DNA of 64,000 nucleotides from Acanthochromis polyacanthus (lineage: Eukaryota; Chordata; Actinopteri; Pomacentridae): contig NC_067125.1 of the NCBI RefSeq assembly GCF_021347895.1, forward strand, positions 7,582,268 through 7,646,267, read 5' to 3'. Of this stretch, positions 33,837-46,255 are shown piece after piece; within the stretch, counting starts at the first letter, position 1, and every line of letters starts with the position of its first letter. The notes under the pieces were generated by a model. That model was not told where the DNA came from, made no database searches, and was given only the letters and a program-made list of their open reading frames with translations. Made by a program: the position numbers and the translations under genes.

Positions 33837-35667
33837 CTAGTCGCCAATTTTCAAATAGCTAAAATACATTAAACGTGGAAGTGGCTGTTTTCAAGCTCCT
33901 AGCAACCAAGGACTTAACAACACCCTAAGTAAACTGTTCTTCTTTATAACTAAAGTCTCAGCTCCCTGGTATTCATCAAACTATTTGACTTTAAAAATGT
34001 TTTTTAAAGATTTTTTTTGAAGAAGCTATTTGTTACATGAATTTTTTTTCATAGCAGTGCTGGCATCAAAGGAATGTAATATGCAATTGTTTTTTCCAAT
34101 AACAGTGTGCTGTATGGAAATAATCAACGTCAGAGTTGTAATTTCCAGTTTGACCTCATGTTTCCACATTTGCAAAACCCGATGATATAGAAATGTGCCA
34201 TTTTGAGTTCTTGCCACAGTAGCATGATGGTGCAGCACCTACGTTACAGGTTTAGTGCAGAACAGCATAAGGTTTTGCTTCTGTTGTTTTAGTTCTGACA
34301 AACAGTTCTGCAAATGAAGATGTACCTGAGAATGTTCAGAAAAAGAATTAGCCTTTTGTGCCATTCATCAATTTGATTACTTGCAAACAGAAGTGCAGCA
34401 TTGAAAATGACAGAATCAGACTTTATGGAGTCAAAACACATCAACTACAGTGCTAGAAATGGGGATGCACTGGGTTTTTGCAGATATGCTGATATTTGCC
34501 AATTTATTTTGGCCAATTGTTAAAACCAATATATATGCGTTTTCTTTTTCCCTAATTGCAGAGCACATTAGGTGTCTCCTGTAGTGAAATCAAGACATAA
34601 TTATGTCTACCCGCTGGCAGATGCAGACGTAAAATACTAAACTTTTCAAATGTAAAAATTCACTGGGAAAAATAGGAAAACTTCTCTAAACACATTAAAC
34701 ATGACAAAAGTTGTATATATTATGTTTAAAGCAAAGTTGTACACTGTTGGTAACTGTTTTCTGCCTGTCAGTGTTGATTTTCGGCCAATGCTGGTATTGA
34801 TTCTGGTGATGATGCTGATGTCATCCCGAGTTTGACTGAGGAAGCTCATGCTTAGCCTTAAACCTGCTTCTATAAACACAAAAGTAATTTTTCCTGGACA
34901 CATTTCCAACGGAAGATCTCACAAAGTCGCATCCTTTTAGAAAAGGTTGGCCTTCAGCTGTAGAAGAGGACATAAATGCTCTTACCACATGGAAAGGCTG
35001 ATCAGTGCTGTACAACGGCCACAGAACCACAATAGATGCTTCATCGCTCAATCCTCCACGCTCAGACACAGAGCAGTGGAAAGGTGCACAATTTGAACAA
35101 AAACCATGCTGCAGGAACATGAGCATTTAATAAGTGACTACATTGTTGACGAATTCAGGTTTTGTGGAACTCTATGAAAAGCTACAGTAGAAGAACTTTA
35201 AAGTGCAGCTCTACTGAGGAACGCTTGCTCTGAAAACTCTCTGGCTCCCATTCAAAAAGAGTCAGCTTCAGCCAGTATGATGGTGGTCATTTTGAAAAAT
35301 AATTCTGTAATTAAGTCTACATATTAGGCTTTAAAGAGAGCTGCTCTGGAGTGACTGACATGCTGTTTGGATGATTCAGGCAGGAAGCTAATTTTACCAC
35401 TAACAGCAGAAAGAAAAGTGGTCAAAGAACGCTGAATGTGTAGTTTTTTCAGTCTCAAAGTGCTGTAATTCATGTGGATTTTTTTTCTCAGCTGAAACTG
35501 GGTCTCGGAAGTGCTTGAATCTAGACTCATCACAGACTCGTTTTACAAATAATCTCATTTATGACTACAGTCCTGATTAGAACACTTGAAAACTAATTTT
35601 AATTAGAAGTAAATAAGAGTGTGCCTAAATGAAAGAATAATCACAGTTAATTACAATTTGGGTCAAT
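33837..35667. other. no gene recognised
   Basis: Apart from a possible old repeat at 34440-34815, nothing supportable. The minus frames at 34646-35126 have no motif. Confidence 0.55.
34440..34815. repeat. possible old dispersed repeat
   Basis: GGGGATGCACTGGGTTTTTG, ATATGCTGATATTTGCCAAT and later TTTTCGGCCAATGCTGGTAT with GATTCTGGTGATGATG resemble a fish repeat of the 'gatgcaccgatatc' type. The ends are unclear. Confidence 0.35.
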
Positions 35668-36480
35668 TATTACTCCACTAAGGAATGCTGCAGACTTATG
35701 TGACGATCGGCATTGGTTTCTCCTTCTGTCTGTCTGTCTGTCTGTCTGTCTGTTAGCAACATTACTCAAAAACAGACCAACGGATTTGGATGAAATTTTC
35801 AGGGAAAGTCAGAAATGACACAAGGACCAATTGGTTAGATTTGGTCAGTGATGCAGCTTATAGTCTGGATCCACAGATTTGTTAAAGATTTATCTATCAT
35901 TGCAAGATAGTGGCACGGTGTCACTGTAACCATGACAACAAGTGACAATCGCACGATTGCGATCCTACAACAAATCCACCGCTGTGGACTTCTCAGGACT
36001 TATGTCAATGAACAGCTGATTAAATTGTGGAGGTGTTTCTGAGTTCCATCAATTCCCATTGCCTGTTACATATATAGGTCACGTGATTCAGTATCTGTAC
36101 ATGTTCGTTCGTCCTCTTTGATAAGAGATATGAGATGACCATCTTCACTATAATTATGTACAAATTTACTCGGGGGCAGGGTGGGTTTGAAGGTGGCTGA
36201 TGAGGCCAATCCGAGCCCGGAAGGTTCTTGGACAGTGAGGGCAGGACAGCGGAGCTGAGGCCTGAGCTGGAGGGTTGGTGCAATGTACATGTAGTGTATC
36301 TGTACATAACGTACACATGTATAACACACACCTGTGCTCAGGGGAAGGTCACTTTGTTTGTGGGTACATATATAAATGGACACATTCTATGTTGATGTGA
36401 TTTCTGATCATCAAAAACTAATAAACAAATGCTGCATTTCTAAAAAAAAAAATGCTGTATGAAGGAATGAACAGCCTTAG
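35668..36480 (+). repeat. family B dispersed repeat, copy 6, with retroposed insert
   Basis: ATTACTCCACTAAGGAATGC start, seven GTCT-type repeats near 35730-35755, the usual core, and a 193-bp insert at 36103-36295. It then reads GTACATAACGTACACATGTA and fades into A-rich sequence. Confidence 0.82.
36103..36295 (-). mobile_element. 193-bp retroposed insert with 12-bp TSD
   Basis: GTATCTGTACAT is present on both sides (36091-36102 and 36296-36307) and occurs once in other family B copies. A 12-bp duplication suggests target-primed retroposition. The minus strand reads like a LINE 3' coding end (GLGLASSATFKPTLPP, then EDGHLISLIKEDER), so it may be a 5'-truncated LINE tail; that identity is tentative. 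Confidence 0.6.
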
Positions 36481-37539
36481 CAGAAGACTATTTTTCTGTT
36501 ATACTCTTGTCCAGCATTCCTTATTCGCTAATGTAATTTCTGAGATCTGTGAACACAGGTCACGCAATACAGCAGGATAAGAAACACAAGCACACTACAA
36601 TCTATTAGAAGGTGAAAAATTAAACCAGGCAGTGGCTTAAATTGAGAAAAGTGGTTAAATCTTGGGTGGAGCAGTGGTTAACACTGTTGCCTTCCTGCAT
36701 ACATTAGTGGCAACACGCATGGTTATATGTGCTACTGTTTAGTTTATGGATGGGCATGAAGAAGTTCATATCAGTACTTTGAAGGCAATAATTTCCCACA
36801 CATTATGCATTTTTCTGTAAAATAACTAACTGTAATAGCTACACACTGATAACACAAAAATAAATTCCATCAACAGTGATTTAAATGCTGGCCGTCACCC
36901 CTCCCTCCTGTCCATTACTTTAATCCCCTGTTAGAACTGTCAAAAACACTGAAAAGTGTCATAATTGCCTTTTCCTGAGTTGTGGTGGAAAGCAGTCCAA
37001 CACACTCTCGTCAAATTCAACCACTGAGGAATAGTAAAATTTGTCCTTTGTCGTTGTGAAAGTTTGACCACTGGACCTGTCATCTAGATTTATTCACCTC
37101 AAACAAACAGCGTGCCAACTGTGAGGACCTTAACCTGGATGTTTTAAGAAGTGGATACTAGGTCTGAACGATCTTATACTGACACGACAGGTTCTTTCTG
37201 CCCGTATTCTGCATTATGGGGCCAACAGGACATGCTGGTTTGAGTCTTCTCCTGTTGAGCTGGGTGAGGGAATGTCCAGTCACTACTTCTATCTGCTGGA
37301 TGATTTTCTGTTGCCTCACTGTACACATGAACGGCATAAAACAAAAATAATCGTATGACTTCTGTAGACTAAACATAGGTTTCTGGACTAGATAATTAAC
37401 TTTATGGTCTGTTCCAATGAAAAGCAGAAATTCATATTTTGTCACGGCTGTAAGACAAGTTTAGAAACCACATTCAAACATTGAAAACACCCTCACACAT
37501 CAAAAACACAGTACAATTAGCAGGAACAAGTAAAGCACA
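36481..37539. other. no feature recognised
   Basis: The minus 95-codon frame 37445-37158 is unrecognised. Confidence 0.55.
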
Positions 37540-39100
37540 TAAAATAACTAAAACATGGTGCAGTTTATTTTGTGTTATTACGAGCAGCTATTGCAGAGGG
37601 GATGAAAGATTTGTTGATGTTTTTCCTGGCCTGTGAGGTTCTGTAACATGAAGGAGTGGTGGAGGGGATGTGAGGGGTCCTCAGCGATGGGGGTGGTTTT
37701 CCTCATCACTGAGCGTCCACACAGTTCACTCATGGGGGGTTCCTGTTTGAGTGATTTTACTGGACTGATTTATTTTTTGGGAGTGTGATTAATAAACTAA
37801 GGTTAAAATGTCTTTCAGGTGTTGTCTTCTTGTAGACAGAGTCCACGTGTTGGTCAAAGGACAGGCAGGTGTCAGTCTCTGTCCCAAGATATTTAAAACT
37901 TCCCACCTGCTCCACAGACAGACCGTAGATCTTCAGGGGTCGAAACAGGTCTGGGCTTTCCCCTGAAGACCCACAGCGTAGATCTTTAGTCTTTAAAATG
38001 TGGAGCACCACTGAACTTCCAGCAAAGGTTTGGACCAGGGTGTGAACCTCTTACTGGTATTGTGTCAGGGCCTGGGTGTTGGTGATGTGTACCACCAGGG
38101 CCGTGTCGTCTGCATATTTAATAAGCCTCAGTCCCTCCCTGCTACAGAAGATGCTGTTGGTATAAGCAGAGAACAGGACCAGCGACAAAACACATCCCTG
38201 GGGGAGCCCTGTTTTTAAAATCATTGAGCTGGATTTAAAACCATTTAAAAACACATGCTGTGGTCTGTCCATTAAAAGGTCCTTTATCCTTAAAATCAGT
38301 GTGGGGTGAACGTGGAGGTCAGAGAGGCGGTGTAGCAGAGTGTTGTTGTTTACGGTGTTAAAAGCTGATGAAAAGTCCATGAATCAAATCTTTGTGTGTG
38401 GGTGTGTGGAGTCCAGTTGTTTAGGGACTGTATCTAAAAGGGTAAGACTTGCATCATCAGTGCCTCTTTTGTTTTGTAGGCAAACTGAAGTGGATCCAGT
38501 TTGCCTTCAAGCTCACCCAACAGCTGATGACACACAACTCTGTCTATGCATTTACAGAGGATGGATGTCAGGACCACTGGTCTGTAGTCCTTTAAAGGGG
38601 AACTTCGCTTTTTTTTCAACCTGGGGTCTGTTTTCATATGTCATTTCATACATGTGAGTGATGGAGAAATGAATTTTCGACATAGCTCCAGTATTTAGCC
38701 AGGCAGGCAGCTTAGCAGCTCAGCTATCGAAAAGTATGGGGCAACTGCCCCCCCCGCGTCAAAGTCCGCCCTAATGTGCTTTTTTCCCCCAAACTGACTG
38801 TTAGGGCGGACTTTGATGTGGGGGGGGCCAGTTGTCCCATACTTTTCGCTAGCTGAGCTGTTAAGCTGCCTGCCTGGCTAAATACTGGAGCTATGTCAAA
38901 CATTCATTTCTCCATCTGTTTTCATATGTCATTTCATACATGTGAGTACATGTATGAAATGACATATGAAAACAGACCCCAGGTTGAAAAAAAACAAAGT
39001 TCCCCTTTAAGTGCTTTGGTGTGCCTGCCCAAGACTTTGAGAGGCCCTAAAAACAGATCAGACCTCCATTTTCATGTTTCCTGTCCATGACGTGGCTTTT
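37540..39100 (-). pseudogene. LINE reverse transcriptase relic of a second type, split by a MITE
   Basis: The minus strand reads KDYRPVVLTSILCKCIDRVV and GKLDPLQFAYKTKEA (about 38590-38450); DFSSAFNTVNNNTLLHRLSD (from 38378, motif A); TGLPQGCVLSLVLFSAYTNS; and KYADDTALVVHITNTQA (YADD box, about 38100). A C-terminal FKYLGTETDTCLSFDQHVDS follows (about 37890). This differs in sequence from the L2-type copies and may be Rex1- or CR1-related; I cannot place it firmly. Several frameshifts occur, and a TTAA-flanked MITE sits at 38596-39006. Confidence 0.8.
38596..39006. mobile_element. TTAA-flanked foldback MITE
   Basis: A 411-bp element between TTAA (38592-38595) and TTAA (39007-39010), as piggyBac-type transposition leaves. 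The terminal inverted repeats begin AGGGGAACTT and extend through a ~60-bp arm. Almost the whole element is a large palindrome around a short loop near 38785. A second smaller palindrome (around 38927-38975) repeats the CATATGTCATTTCATACATG motif. It has no coding capacity and is inserted in the LINE relic just upstream of its DYRPV motif. Confidence 0.85.
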
Positions 39101-41047
39101 ACCAACATTTCTGGCACAGACACAACATCACAGTCTGACCAGTAGTTGCTGGGAAACACAGCTAATCTCCTAAATGATGCTCTCATTCGTTAAGTTATTT
39201 GCAAAGGGCACCAAAATCAATGCAGTAGCAATTTATTTATGTCAAAATACAACCAGAGTCCCTTTAATAAAAGCTAGGGGGGAGAGAGAGAGAAGTGCTA
39301 GAGAACAAAAGGTGACAACAGAATGATATAAGAGGAAATGTTGAGATTATTAGGAGGACCTGGGCAGAGCGTAGATGAGAGAATAGGAGCAGGCAGCTTG
39401 GTAGATAAATGGAGAATGGACGGGAGGAAAAAAGTGGGAAAACAGATGTTAAAATGAGAGCGATGAGAGGGATGCTACTGTGGATTGCCAGTGCATATTC
39501 AGACACACTCACTCGCAGTATGTTTACTCAGCCTGATGCAGTTACATAGAATTAATATAGAATCTGCCAATGCAATAGCAGCCAATCATTCCTGCTGCTC
39601 AGGGACATGCAGCCTTCCACAACAGCCTTGAATAAAATCAACAAGAACTCACATACACCTTATCTCCTCAGAAAGCTTTCCACTGCCGATGTTACACTTG
39701 ATCCAAGGCCACTAATGAACAGGACTGAGACCTTTCTGAGCCACTGTACCAAAATTAGTGCATAGTAATGTGTCCTTCTAAAACCGTACTGGCCTTTGTG
39801 TTGGTTTAATAATGCAGTTTGTTCATCATGGCTCCTCTCATGCCACACACATGGGTCATTATAGAACTGGAGGACAGTTCGGCTTCCAAATTTTTTGAAA
39901 AATACCCCTTTTCTTTTACAATTTCATGCTTAATATTCATCAATAATAGGTAATAAACTGTCAAAGGCTTGATTGGCTCAGCTTACACATCAATGGTGTC
40001 ATTTTTATTCCATGTTTAATTTGTTGTTTGCTAACCCTGCTCTAATCACAGTAACAGGGTTGCTAATCCATGATAATGTTAGCTTTATCTCAGCAGTAGA
40101 AGCTAGATATTTAGCTAGCTGTTACTGCTGACCAAGAGGACAAACTGACTGATGGAAAACAGTCCAAAGAATCAGTCTGATCCTGATAATATGAGGCAGA
40201 GTGAGACATTCAATCAAGGCTGAAAATGAGATGAAAAGATGAAACATAGAAGAGAGGACATAGCTTTGCTCTACCCATTCTTTAGAAAACTGTTTGATGA
40301 TGTTAATTCCAGCATTTCATGTGATTCACTGTTTTCTTCTTCTTCAACCAGATAAAAAGGTTAGGCTAACTTAGTTGTTGTATGTTCCATGCATGATAAT
40401 TATTATTTAAAATTTTATGTTGACTAAAAAAATGTTCCCACAATTACAAGAAACATCAATGGAAAAAATAATACCAAAAAAAGGAAATTTAAATTTCATT
40501 TTAACTGTTTTATCTGAGATTCAGTTTGGCCATCATTGGGTGGGACAAGAGAACAATGGCATTTTAGAGGGAACTCCAAACTTATTTGGTATTTAAAAAA
40601 AATATCAAACATTCTTTTCTCCTATTTTTTTTTTAGATTTGGTCTCAGGACAAGCACATTTACCCAACAACTGCATGTTTAAGTATTTTGTACATAGATT
40701 ATTTGAAATTTGATGGGTGGGATGTAAAATGTCCTCGAATTCTGGAATGACCCACAGCTTCCTCCAACCTGGAAAACGCACACAAAGCAAATGTTGCCGA
40801 GCCTCATGGTGGGACAGCGAATCGAAAACCTAATAAAATTCAACCATGTTTATACCCCTTATCCTGTCCAGGCCGTGTGCGGAAATGATTGAATACCGTA
40901 CTGCAGTGCAGGTCAAACATAAAAAGGAATAAGCAATAAGCAGTGCTCCTCCACCTGTGGCTCTGCAAGCACATTCACCATACATATTCAAAAGCACAAC
41001 ACAGAGCGCAGCGTGACTCGGCACACACACCGTAAACCTATGCTAAT

Positions 41048-41051
<4 letters not shown>
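39101..41051. other. no gene recognised
   Basis: AT-rich; purine-rich at 39275-39300. No exon or element end found. Confidence 0.55.

Positions 41052-41138
<87 letters not shown>
41052..41138. repeat. GT microsatellite, about 43 units
   Basis: Uninterrupted GT run in otherwise unremarkable sequence. Confidence 0.98.
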
Positions 41139-41139
<1 letters not shown>

Positions 41140-41940
41140 CAGCTTCATAGTTGTCCAGACCAATGCACCAAAAATTTGACCATTTATAGTAAATAGTTCT
41201 ACGGTTAGATTCTGCTGTTTGAGCTAACAGTGAATCCAAGCAGCAACATGGACTCTGTTGAGTGAATGAATCCTCCTTAAAAGACACATGCACGAACATT
41301 CAATTGTAGGTCAATCATTAAGAGAAAACACCACAGAGAGAGAATGTATGGGTGTAGAGAGAGCTGCAACAAACTGTGTAGAGCTGTAACTGAAAACAAG
41401 TAGGCAACTTACTTTGCAAACATAAATGATAAAAGAAAATTTTCATTTCTAGCCTATTTGAAACACCAGCATGCTGCAACTCCCCGTTAAGCAAAGCCTC
41501 TGTTATCTAGATAAAGACCAGGCAGAGTGGTTTGGATAAAACTGTGACAGGATGCTAGCAGTTTCCCAATTTAAGAGAAATACTCTAAACTAAATTCAGT
41601 TTTGACTGAGTTAATTTATTTAAGTTTCTGGCTGATCATAACAAAAACTGTATCGATGTCAGAAAAAGCAATTCTCAACTAATGTCTCAGCTTAACAAAC
41701 TGCAAGACTTTAACAGTATCATATCACTGCAAACTACACTTAAAACGTTTTGAAAGTTTTTCCAAAGCAACATTTATTTTCTACATAGAGATAATAAACC
41801 AGCTTTTTACTGGGACTCTTCAGTAAAATTTTAGGGCCAGTTGTTGAGATAATTTCTCAGATGTTTCATAGGTCCTGACCATCATCAACAACTGAGCTCT
41901 GACTTCATGAAAAATACAAATTTTCATTATGAGATCTAAT
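41139..41940. other. no feature recognised
   Basis: Between the GT run and the hAT terminus; AT-rich. Confidence 0.55.
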
Positions 41941-43175
41941 CAGGGGTGAAAGTAAGGTGGTACGGTCTGGTACTGCATACTGGCAGAAGAACTGGTGGCG
42001 GTATGCAGTACCAGCAAAAGTTCCAGTGGTGGTACGCTGCCCGGCTGCCTGCTATCTACTGTTCACTCAGCAGTACAGGAGTGCGCATGCGTGTCTACTT
42101 CCGTAACACAGAGATCGCTATGGCCAATAGCAGCCAATAGCAAATAGCAACTAGACGAGCCCCCAGTAGAGGGCAGAACCACGCCCATGCATGATACTCT
42201 GTATCAATTTTGATCATCCTACGTATATCCCTTCCGACTTGATCTGCTGACCTCTAACTCCACAACTGAGCAGGGGACCTTAGACTAATCTTCAGTGCCA
42301 AGTTTGATTATCCTGACTTCAGCACTTGCAGAGATATCTGAACGGACATACACACATACATACTTACCCAGCCAGCCAGATACTGAAGCGAATGCAGTAA
42401 CCCCGCTGACGTACACGTCAGGCGTGGTTAATAAATTCCACCTGAAATTCCACACGTTCTTGTGATTTTCTGAAAAACTTTCAACAGGTTTTACAGTGGT
42501 TATCATCGACGGATATTTATTAAAAATGGAGAGAAGCACTACAAAATGGTCAAGATTTTTTTTTTGTCAAAGTTAAAATGCAGAGGAAAATAACCTCTTT
42601 GATTAAAAGAAAAGACAGGGACACTGAAGATGGGTTACCACAGAAAATCAGAATAACATCCAGTGATGAAGATGTAGAGCATGCTGAGAGTCAGGGTGAG
42701 GAGGCAACATGTCAGGAGAAAGAAGCAGTTGCAGGATCCTCAGAAAAAAGCACAGGTGATGATGATGCTACGCCTCCTGCTTATCCTTCCGTTTAGACAA
42801 AGGGTCAATATGAACAATTTCAAAGCAGAAATGAATGGTTGTATGCCCAACATGGGAAACTGGATGCACTCCATGCCACGATGTTAAGAATCTCGGTCTC
42901 ATGGCATCCCATGGTGTCAGTATTGCCTTCCAGTGGGCTGAGGGAAAGATAAGCCCATTCGGTAATTCAAGAGATGTTTTATCACTGCGCAAAAAAAATT
43001 CATGAGCACTGAAACTCCCAAGCACACAATGTAGCAATTAAGATTCTTCAGACAGGAAAGAAAGACATTCTTCTGAACGTAAACGCCACCAGTCAGGAGT
43101 CTGCATTTGAGTCCACTGCCAGGGTATTCAGGACAGCATATTATGTGGCCAAAAACAACAAGTCATTCTGCCATT
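41941..43175 (+). pseudogene. hAT transposon 5' end with broken N-terminal transposase
   Basis: The segment opens with CAGGGGTGAAAGTAAGG, a hAT-style terminus. A coding start at 42578 follows: MQRKITSLIKRKDRDTEDGL, then an acidic, Ser-rich stretch to AYPSV and a TAG (42794-42796) where Trp is expected. Downstream in shifted frames come TKGQYEQFQSRNEWLYAQHG, GCTPCHDVKNLGLMASHGVS, FQWAEGKISPFGNSRDVLSL, IKILQTGKKDILL and ARVFRTAYYVAKNNKSF. This resembles the N-terminal TTF-type zinc finger and linker of hAT-derived proteins of the KIAA1586/ZMYM group. The catalytic and dimerisation parts are missing and no matching right terminus is seen. The family assignment is from memory. Confidence 0.6.
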
Positions 43176-43189
43176 CTGAGTCTGGTTGA

Positions 43190-43440
43190 ACTGCAGTGGT
43201 CTTTACTTCTGGTTGTTTGTGAAGGTAGAAATACAAAGAACAGAACAATTAAATAATCTAACAATTAGGATATAGAGTTCTGCCTTTTCTTTGGAAAAAA
43301 AAGGAAAAACTCCAAAGGGCAGACAAACAGAGCTTGTTTGAGCACATTTGCTTTCTTTCAGCCTCTAAATCAATTCTCTTGTTCAAACAAGCGCACGTAT
43401 ATCCTGGAGAGATGTTTGACTATAAACAGTCGTACTGTAC
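43190..43440 (+). repeat. repeat C, copy 1
   Basis: Shares TTCTGCCTTTTCTT, TCCAAAGGGCAGA, TTGCTTTCTTTCAGCCTCTA, AATCAATTC, CATCCTGGAGAGATGTTTGA-type sequence and TAAACAG with 46092-46255, same orientation. Identity unknown; it directly follows the hAT fragment. Confidence 0.65.
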
Positions 43441-44759
43441 TGAGGAGCAGGACAACAGTTAATGGCCAGAAACTTTCCAAAGCAACAAGCAGAGTCAGAA
43501 ACCCTTTCTATCTTACAGTGGCAAATGTGGTGGGAAACCATTAAAGAAGACAGCTAAGCCAAAACTTTCATCCAAATAAAATGCTTACATCGAATTTAGC
43601 CCTCGCAGCTCTCTTAGAGACAGCAGGACGTCAGCTAACTCCCCAAGAACCTGATCGTGGTCACAAAGTGTCAACGATGAAGACAACCACACATCTGGAG
43701 CAGAGATTTCATTCTTCACTGTGACCTCCTGACCTTCTCTCTTCTAAACATCCAGAACTTTCTACACAGGAATGAGCTGAACAGTTTCAAACACTAAAAT
43801 TAAGAAAATCCAACATCCCCAGTGATGTCATCAACCTATAACACCAGGTCATCAGGACCAGTACTGAACAACACCTCACAGTGCTGTCTGTGGAGGACAC
43901 ACAAACATCCCCAAACCTTAGCATACATAACTCTAAAATCGTATTCTTATTATTATTTAGATCTGTAATAATGCTATATATTTACCAATTAGATTTGTAA
44001 GTTTAAGAAATGAGCTAAAAGTCTGTAAGTTCTAAAGGTATTTGGCCTCTGACCTCTCCAAGCTCCAGACCACTCCTTGGAAGGAACACATCAATGATTG
44101 ATTAGATGCTGATTTGAGTTTGGCTCCAAAGAACATTTTATACATATAAAAGAAAAGTCATTGGAATGCAATGAACACTTTCTCTACTATTTGACTTCAG
44201 TTTTTTAGGGTTCTTTTCTATTATTTTCACAGACTTGTTTTTCTCTGTTTTACTGAGAGTTAGGTGTACTTACATATACTTAAACAACGGAACAGTGCTA
44301 AAGTTTTCTTTATCTCTATGAGCTTTGACTCTTGTTTATATTTCTGGTACATTTTTAAACGCTACGATGACAAAGATGTCCCGTCTCCAGTTCCTGAACT
44401 TTACATCCTTTAGCGGCCTCCCTCTCCCTCCTACAAAGGCCATGCGAGTATCATTTTACTCTGCTAAACGGGTGAATTTACAATTATAATTGGATTCTTC
44501 ACTCCTAAGTAGTAATAAATTAATCACTGCTTTACCAACTGCTTTCAGTGATGATCACTGTTAATTAGTTTGTTTTTCCTGCATTCCTGCATCATTGTCA
44601 TCTTGTTTGTTGTAGTATTAGTTAATGTTCTTTGTATAGTTATTGTCAGTTGTAACATAAATTTCTTTGTTTTGGGGAACTGGAGGTCAATGAAGTCAAT
44701 GAAAACAGGAAGAGGTTCTGGTTTCTGAGAGTCAACAGCTTCGTGATAGGAGCTCACAT
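43441..44759. other. no feature recognised
   Basis: May contain decayed flank of the hAT element or the Tc1 relic, but no motif is clear. Confidence 0.5.
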
Positions 44760-45651
44760 GACAACAGCTTCAAGCACAGCTTCATAGAGGTCATAGTGAG
44801 AAGTCTGAGTTTAACTGTGGAGAGAAGACAGAGTTGCAACAAGAAAGTCATTGCTAAGATGTCAGACTAGAAAAAGAGGTTTGCCTGGGTCATGAAAAAC
44901 CACCAATGGACTACTGAAGACCTGATGAAGGTATTATGGACTGAATGATCAAAATTTGAAATCTTTGGTTCATCAGCAGGATTTTTGTAGAAAGGATGGA
45001 TCCTCAGTGTGTGACATTAACTGTCAAACATGGAGGAGGAAGGTGATGGTCTGGGGCTGTTTTACTGGATCCAGGGTCGGTGACTTGTACAGAGTGAGAA
45101 GAACCCTGAACCTAAACGTCTACTACAGCATTCTGCAGCACCATGCAGTACCCTCTGGTGTGTTCTAGTTGGTCAGGGGTTCATCCTACAGAAAGATAAT
45201 GACTCAAAACATCAGTCCAAGCTCTGCCAGACCTTAGAAAAAATAACCAGATAGTGAACTTGAAAACACGGAGTGGCAGCACAGTCCCCAGACTTAAACC
45301 CATGGAGCTGGTTTGGGATGAACTGGACAGAAGAGTGAAAGCAAAGAACCTACAAGAACCACACATTTATGGGAACTTCTGATACAGAGTTGGAGGAACT
45401 TTCTGAAGAATATTTGATTTCCACTGTGGAAAAATGTCACGAGTGTGTTCAGCTGTTATATCTGCCAAATGTTGTACTTTGATGAGTCAAAAGTTTAGAA
45501 GACATTTTGGTTTCTAAATTATTTTTTTTAACTTCCTTTGTTTCTTTGTTCTATGTTTTCCTTTGAGAGTACAATGAGACATTAACATGGATAATTTCCA
45601 ATGAAAAAATTGAAAAATTGAGGTGTTCTGAAACTTTTGACTGGTAGTGTA
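44760..45651 (+). pseudogene. Tc1-like transposase relic, third family
   Basis: Plus-strand remains of a Tc1 element. FAWVMKNHQWTTEDLMKVLW and TE(stop)SKFEIFGSS come first (44880-44975, first catalytic region with a stop after the Glu). SNMEEEGDGLGLF (shifted from HGGGSVMVWGCF) and a degraded QKDNDSKHQ region (about 45196-45220, second catalytic Asp) follow, then SPDLNPMELVWDEL (45285-45325) with ME where IE is expected. The element ends in AACTTTTGACTGGTAGTGTA (45632-45651), with TA at 45650-45651. It carries many stops and frameshifts. Confidence 0.82.
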
Positions 45652-45868
45652 TTTTACTAAATGGCTTAAAGTTGATGACTGACTCAGAGTTCACGACTTT
45701 TGATAATAAGGCTCATTAGTACAAGTAGATTTGATCATTTATTCATTCAATCAATTTTCTAATTATATTTGGTAGGGCCCCTGACTGTAAACGAGTGCAA
45801 AGTTTCATAAAGTGTAGTTATGCTACAACCAACTCGACTTGACTTTAGAACAATGATTTGACCTCCAA

Positions 45869-46025
45869 GGCTGCACAGTGGCTTGGCGGTCAAAAAAGTC
45901 ACCTTGCAGCTAGAAGATTCCCGGTTTGCGTCCTGGCCTTCCTGTAATCGTTCGGCATGGAGTTTGCATGCTCTCCCTGTGCATGTGTGGGTTTCTTCCA
46001 GGTTCTCCAGCTTCCATCCGTCATG
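45869..46025 (+). repeat. family A dispersed repeat, copy 4 (5' part)
   Basis: Head AGTGGCTTGGCGGTC, B-box-like GGTTTGCGTCC and the GGAGTTTGCATGCTCTCCCT body, broken off at CTCCAGCTTCCATCCGTCA. The 3' half is absent. Confidence 0.7.
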
Positions 46026-46091
46026 TGACTCTGATCCGTCCCTCTACAGGACACCACAGCATGTGAAGCAGAGAGCACACCACCAGAATGA

Positions 46092-46255
46092 AGTAATCTA
46101 AAAATTGCGAGATACAATTCTGCCTTTTCTTGTTTAAACCTTCCAAAGGGCAGATAAACAGAGCAGGTTTGCTTTCTTTCAGCCTCTAAATCAATTCCCT
46201 TATTCAAACAGGTGCACGCACATCCTGGAGAGATGTTTGACTTTAAACAGCTTAT
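46092..46255 (+). repeat. repeat C, copy 2
   Basis: Second direct copy of the sequence at 43250-43430, with small deletions. It follows a truncated family A copy. Confidence 0.65.

Noticed and set aside
43190..46255. Repeat C pair as two LTRs of one retrotransposon
   Set aside because: The interval holds a Tc1 relic and a truncated family A copy but no gag-pol coding sequence, primer-binding site or matching target duplication.
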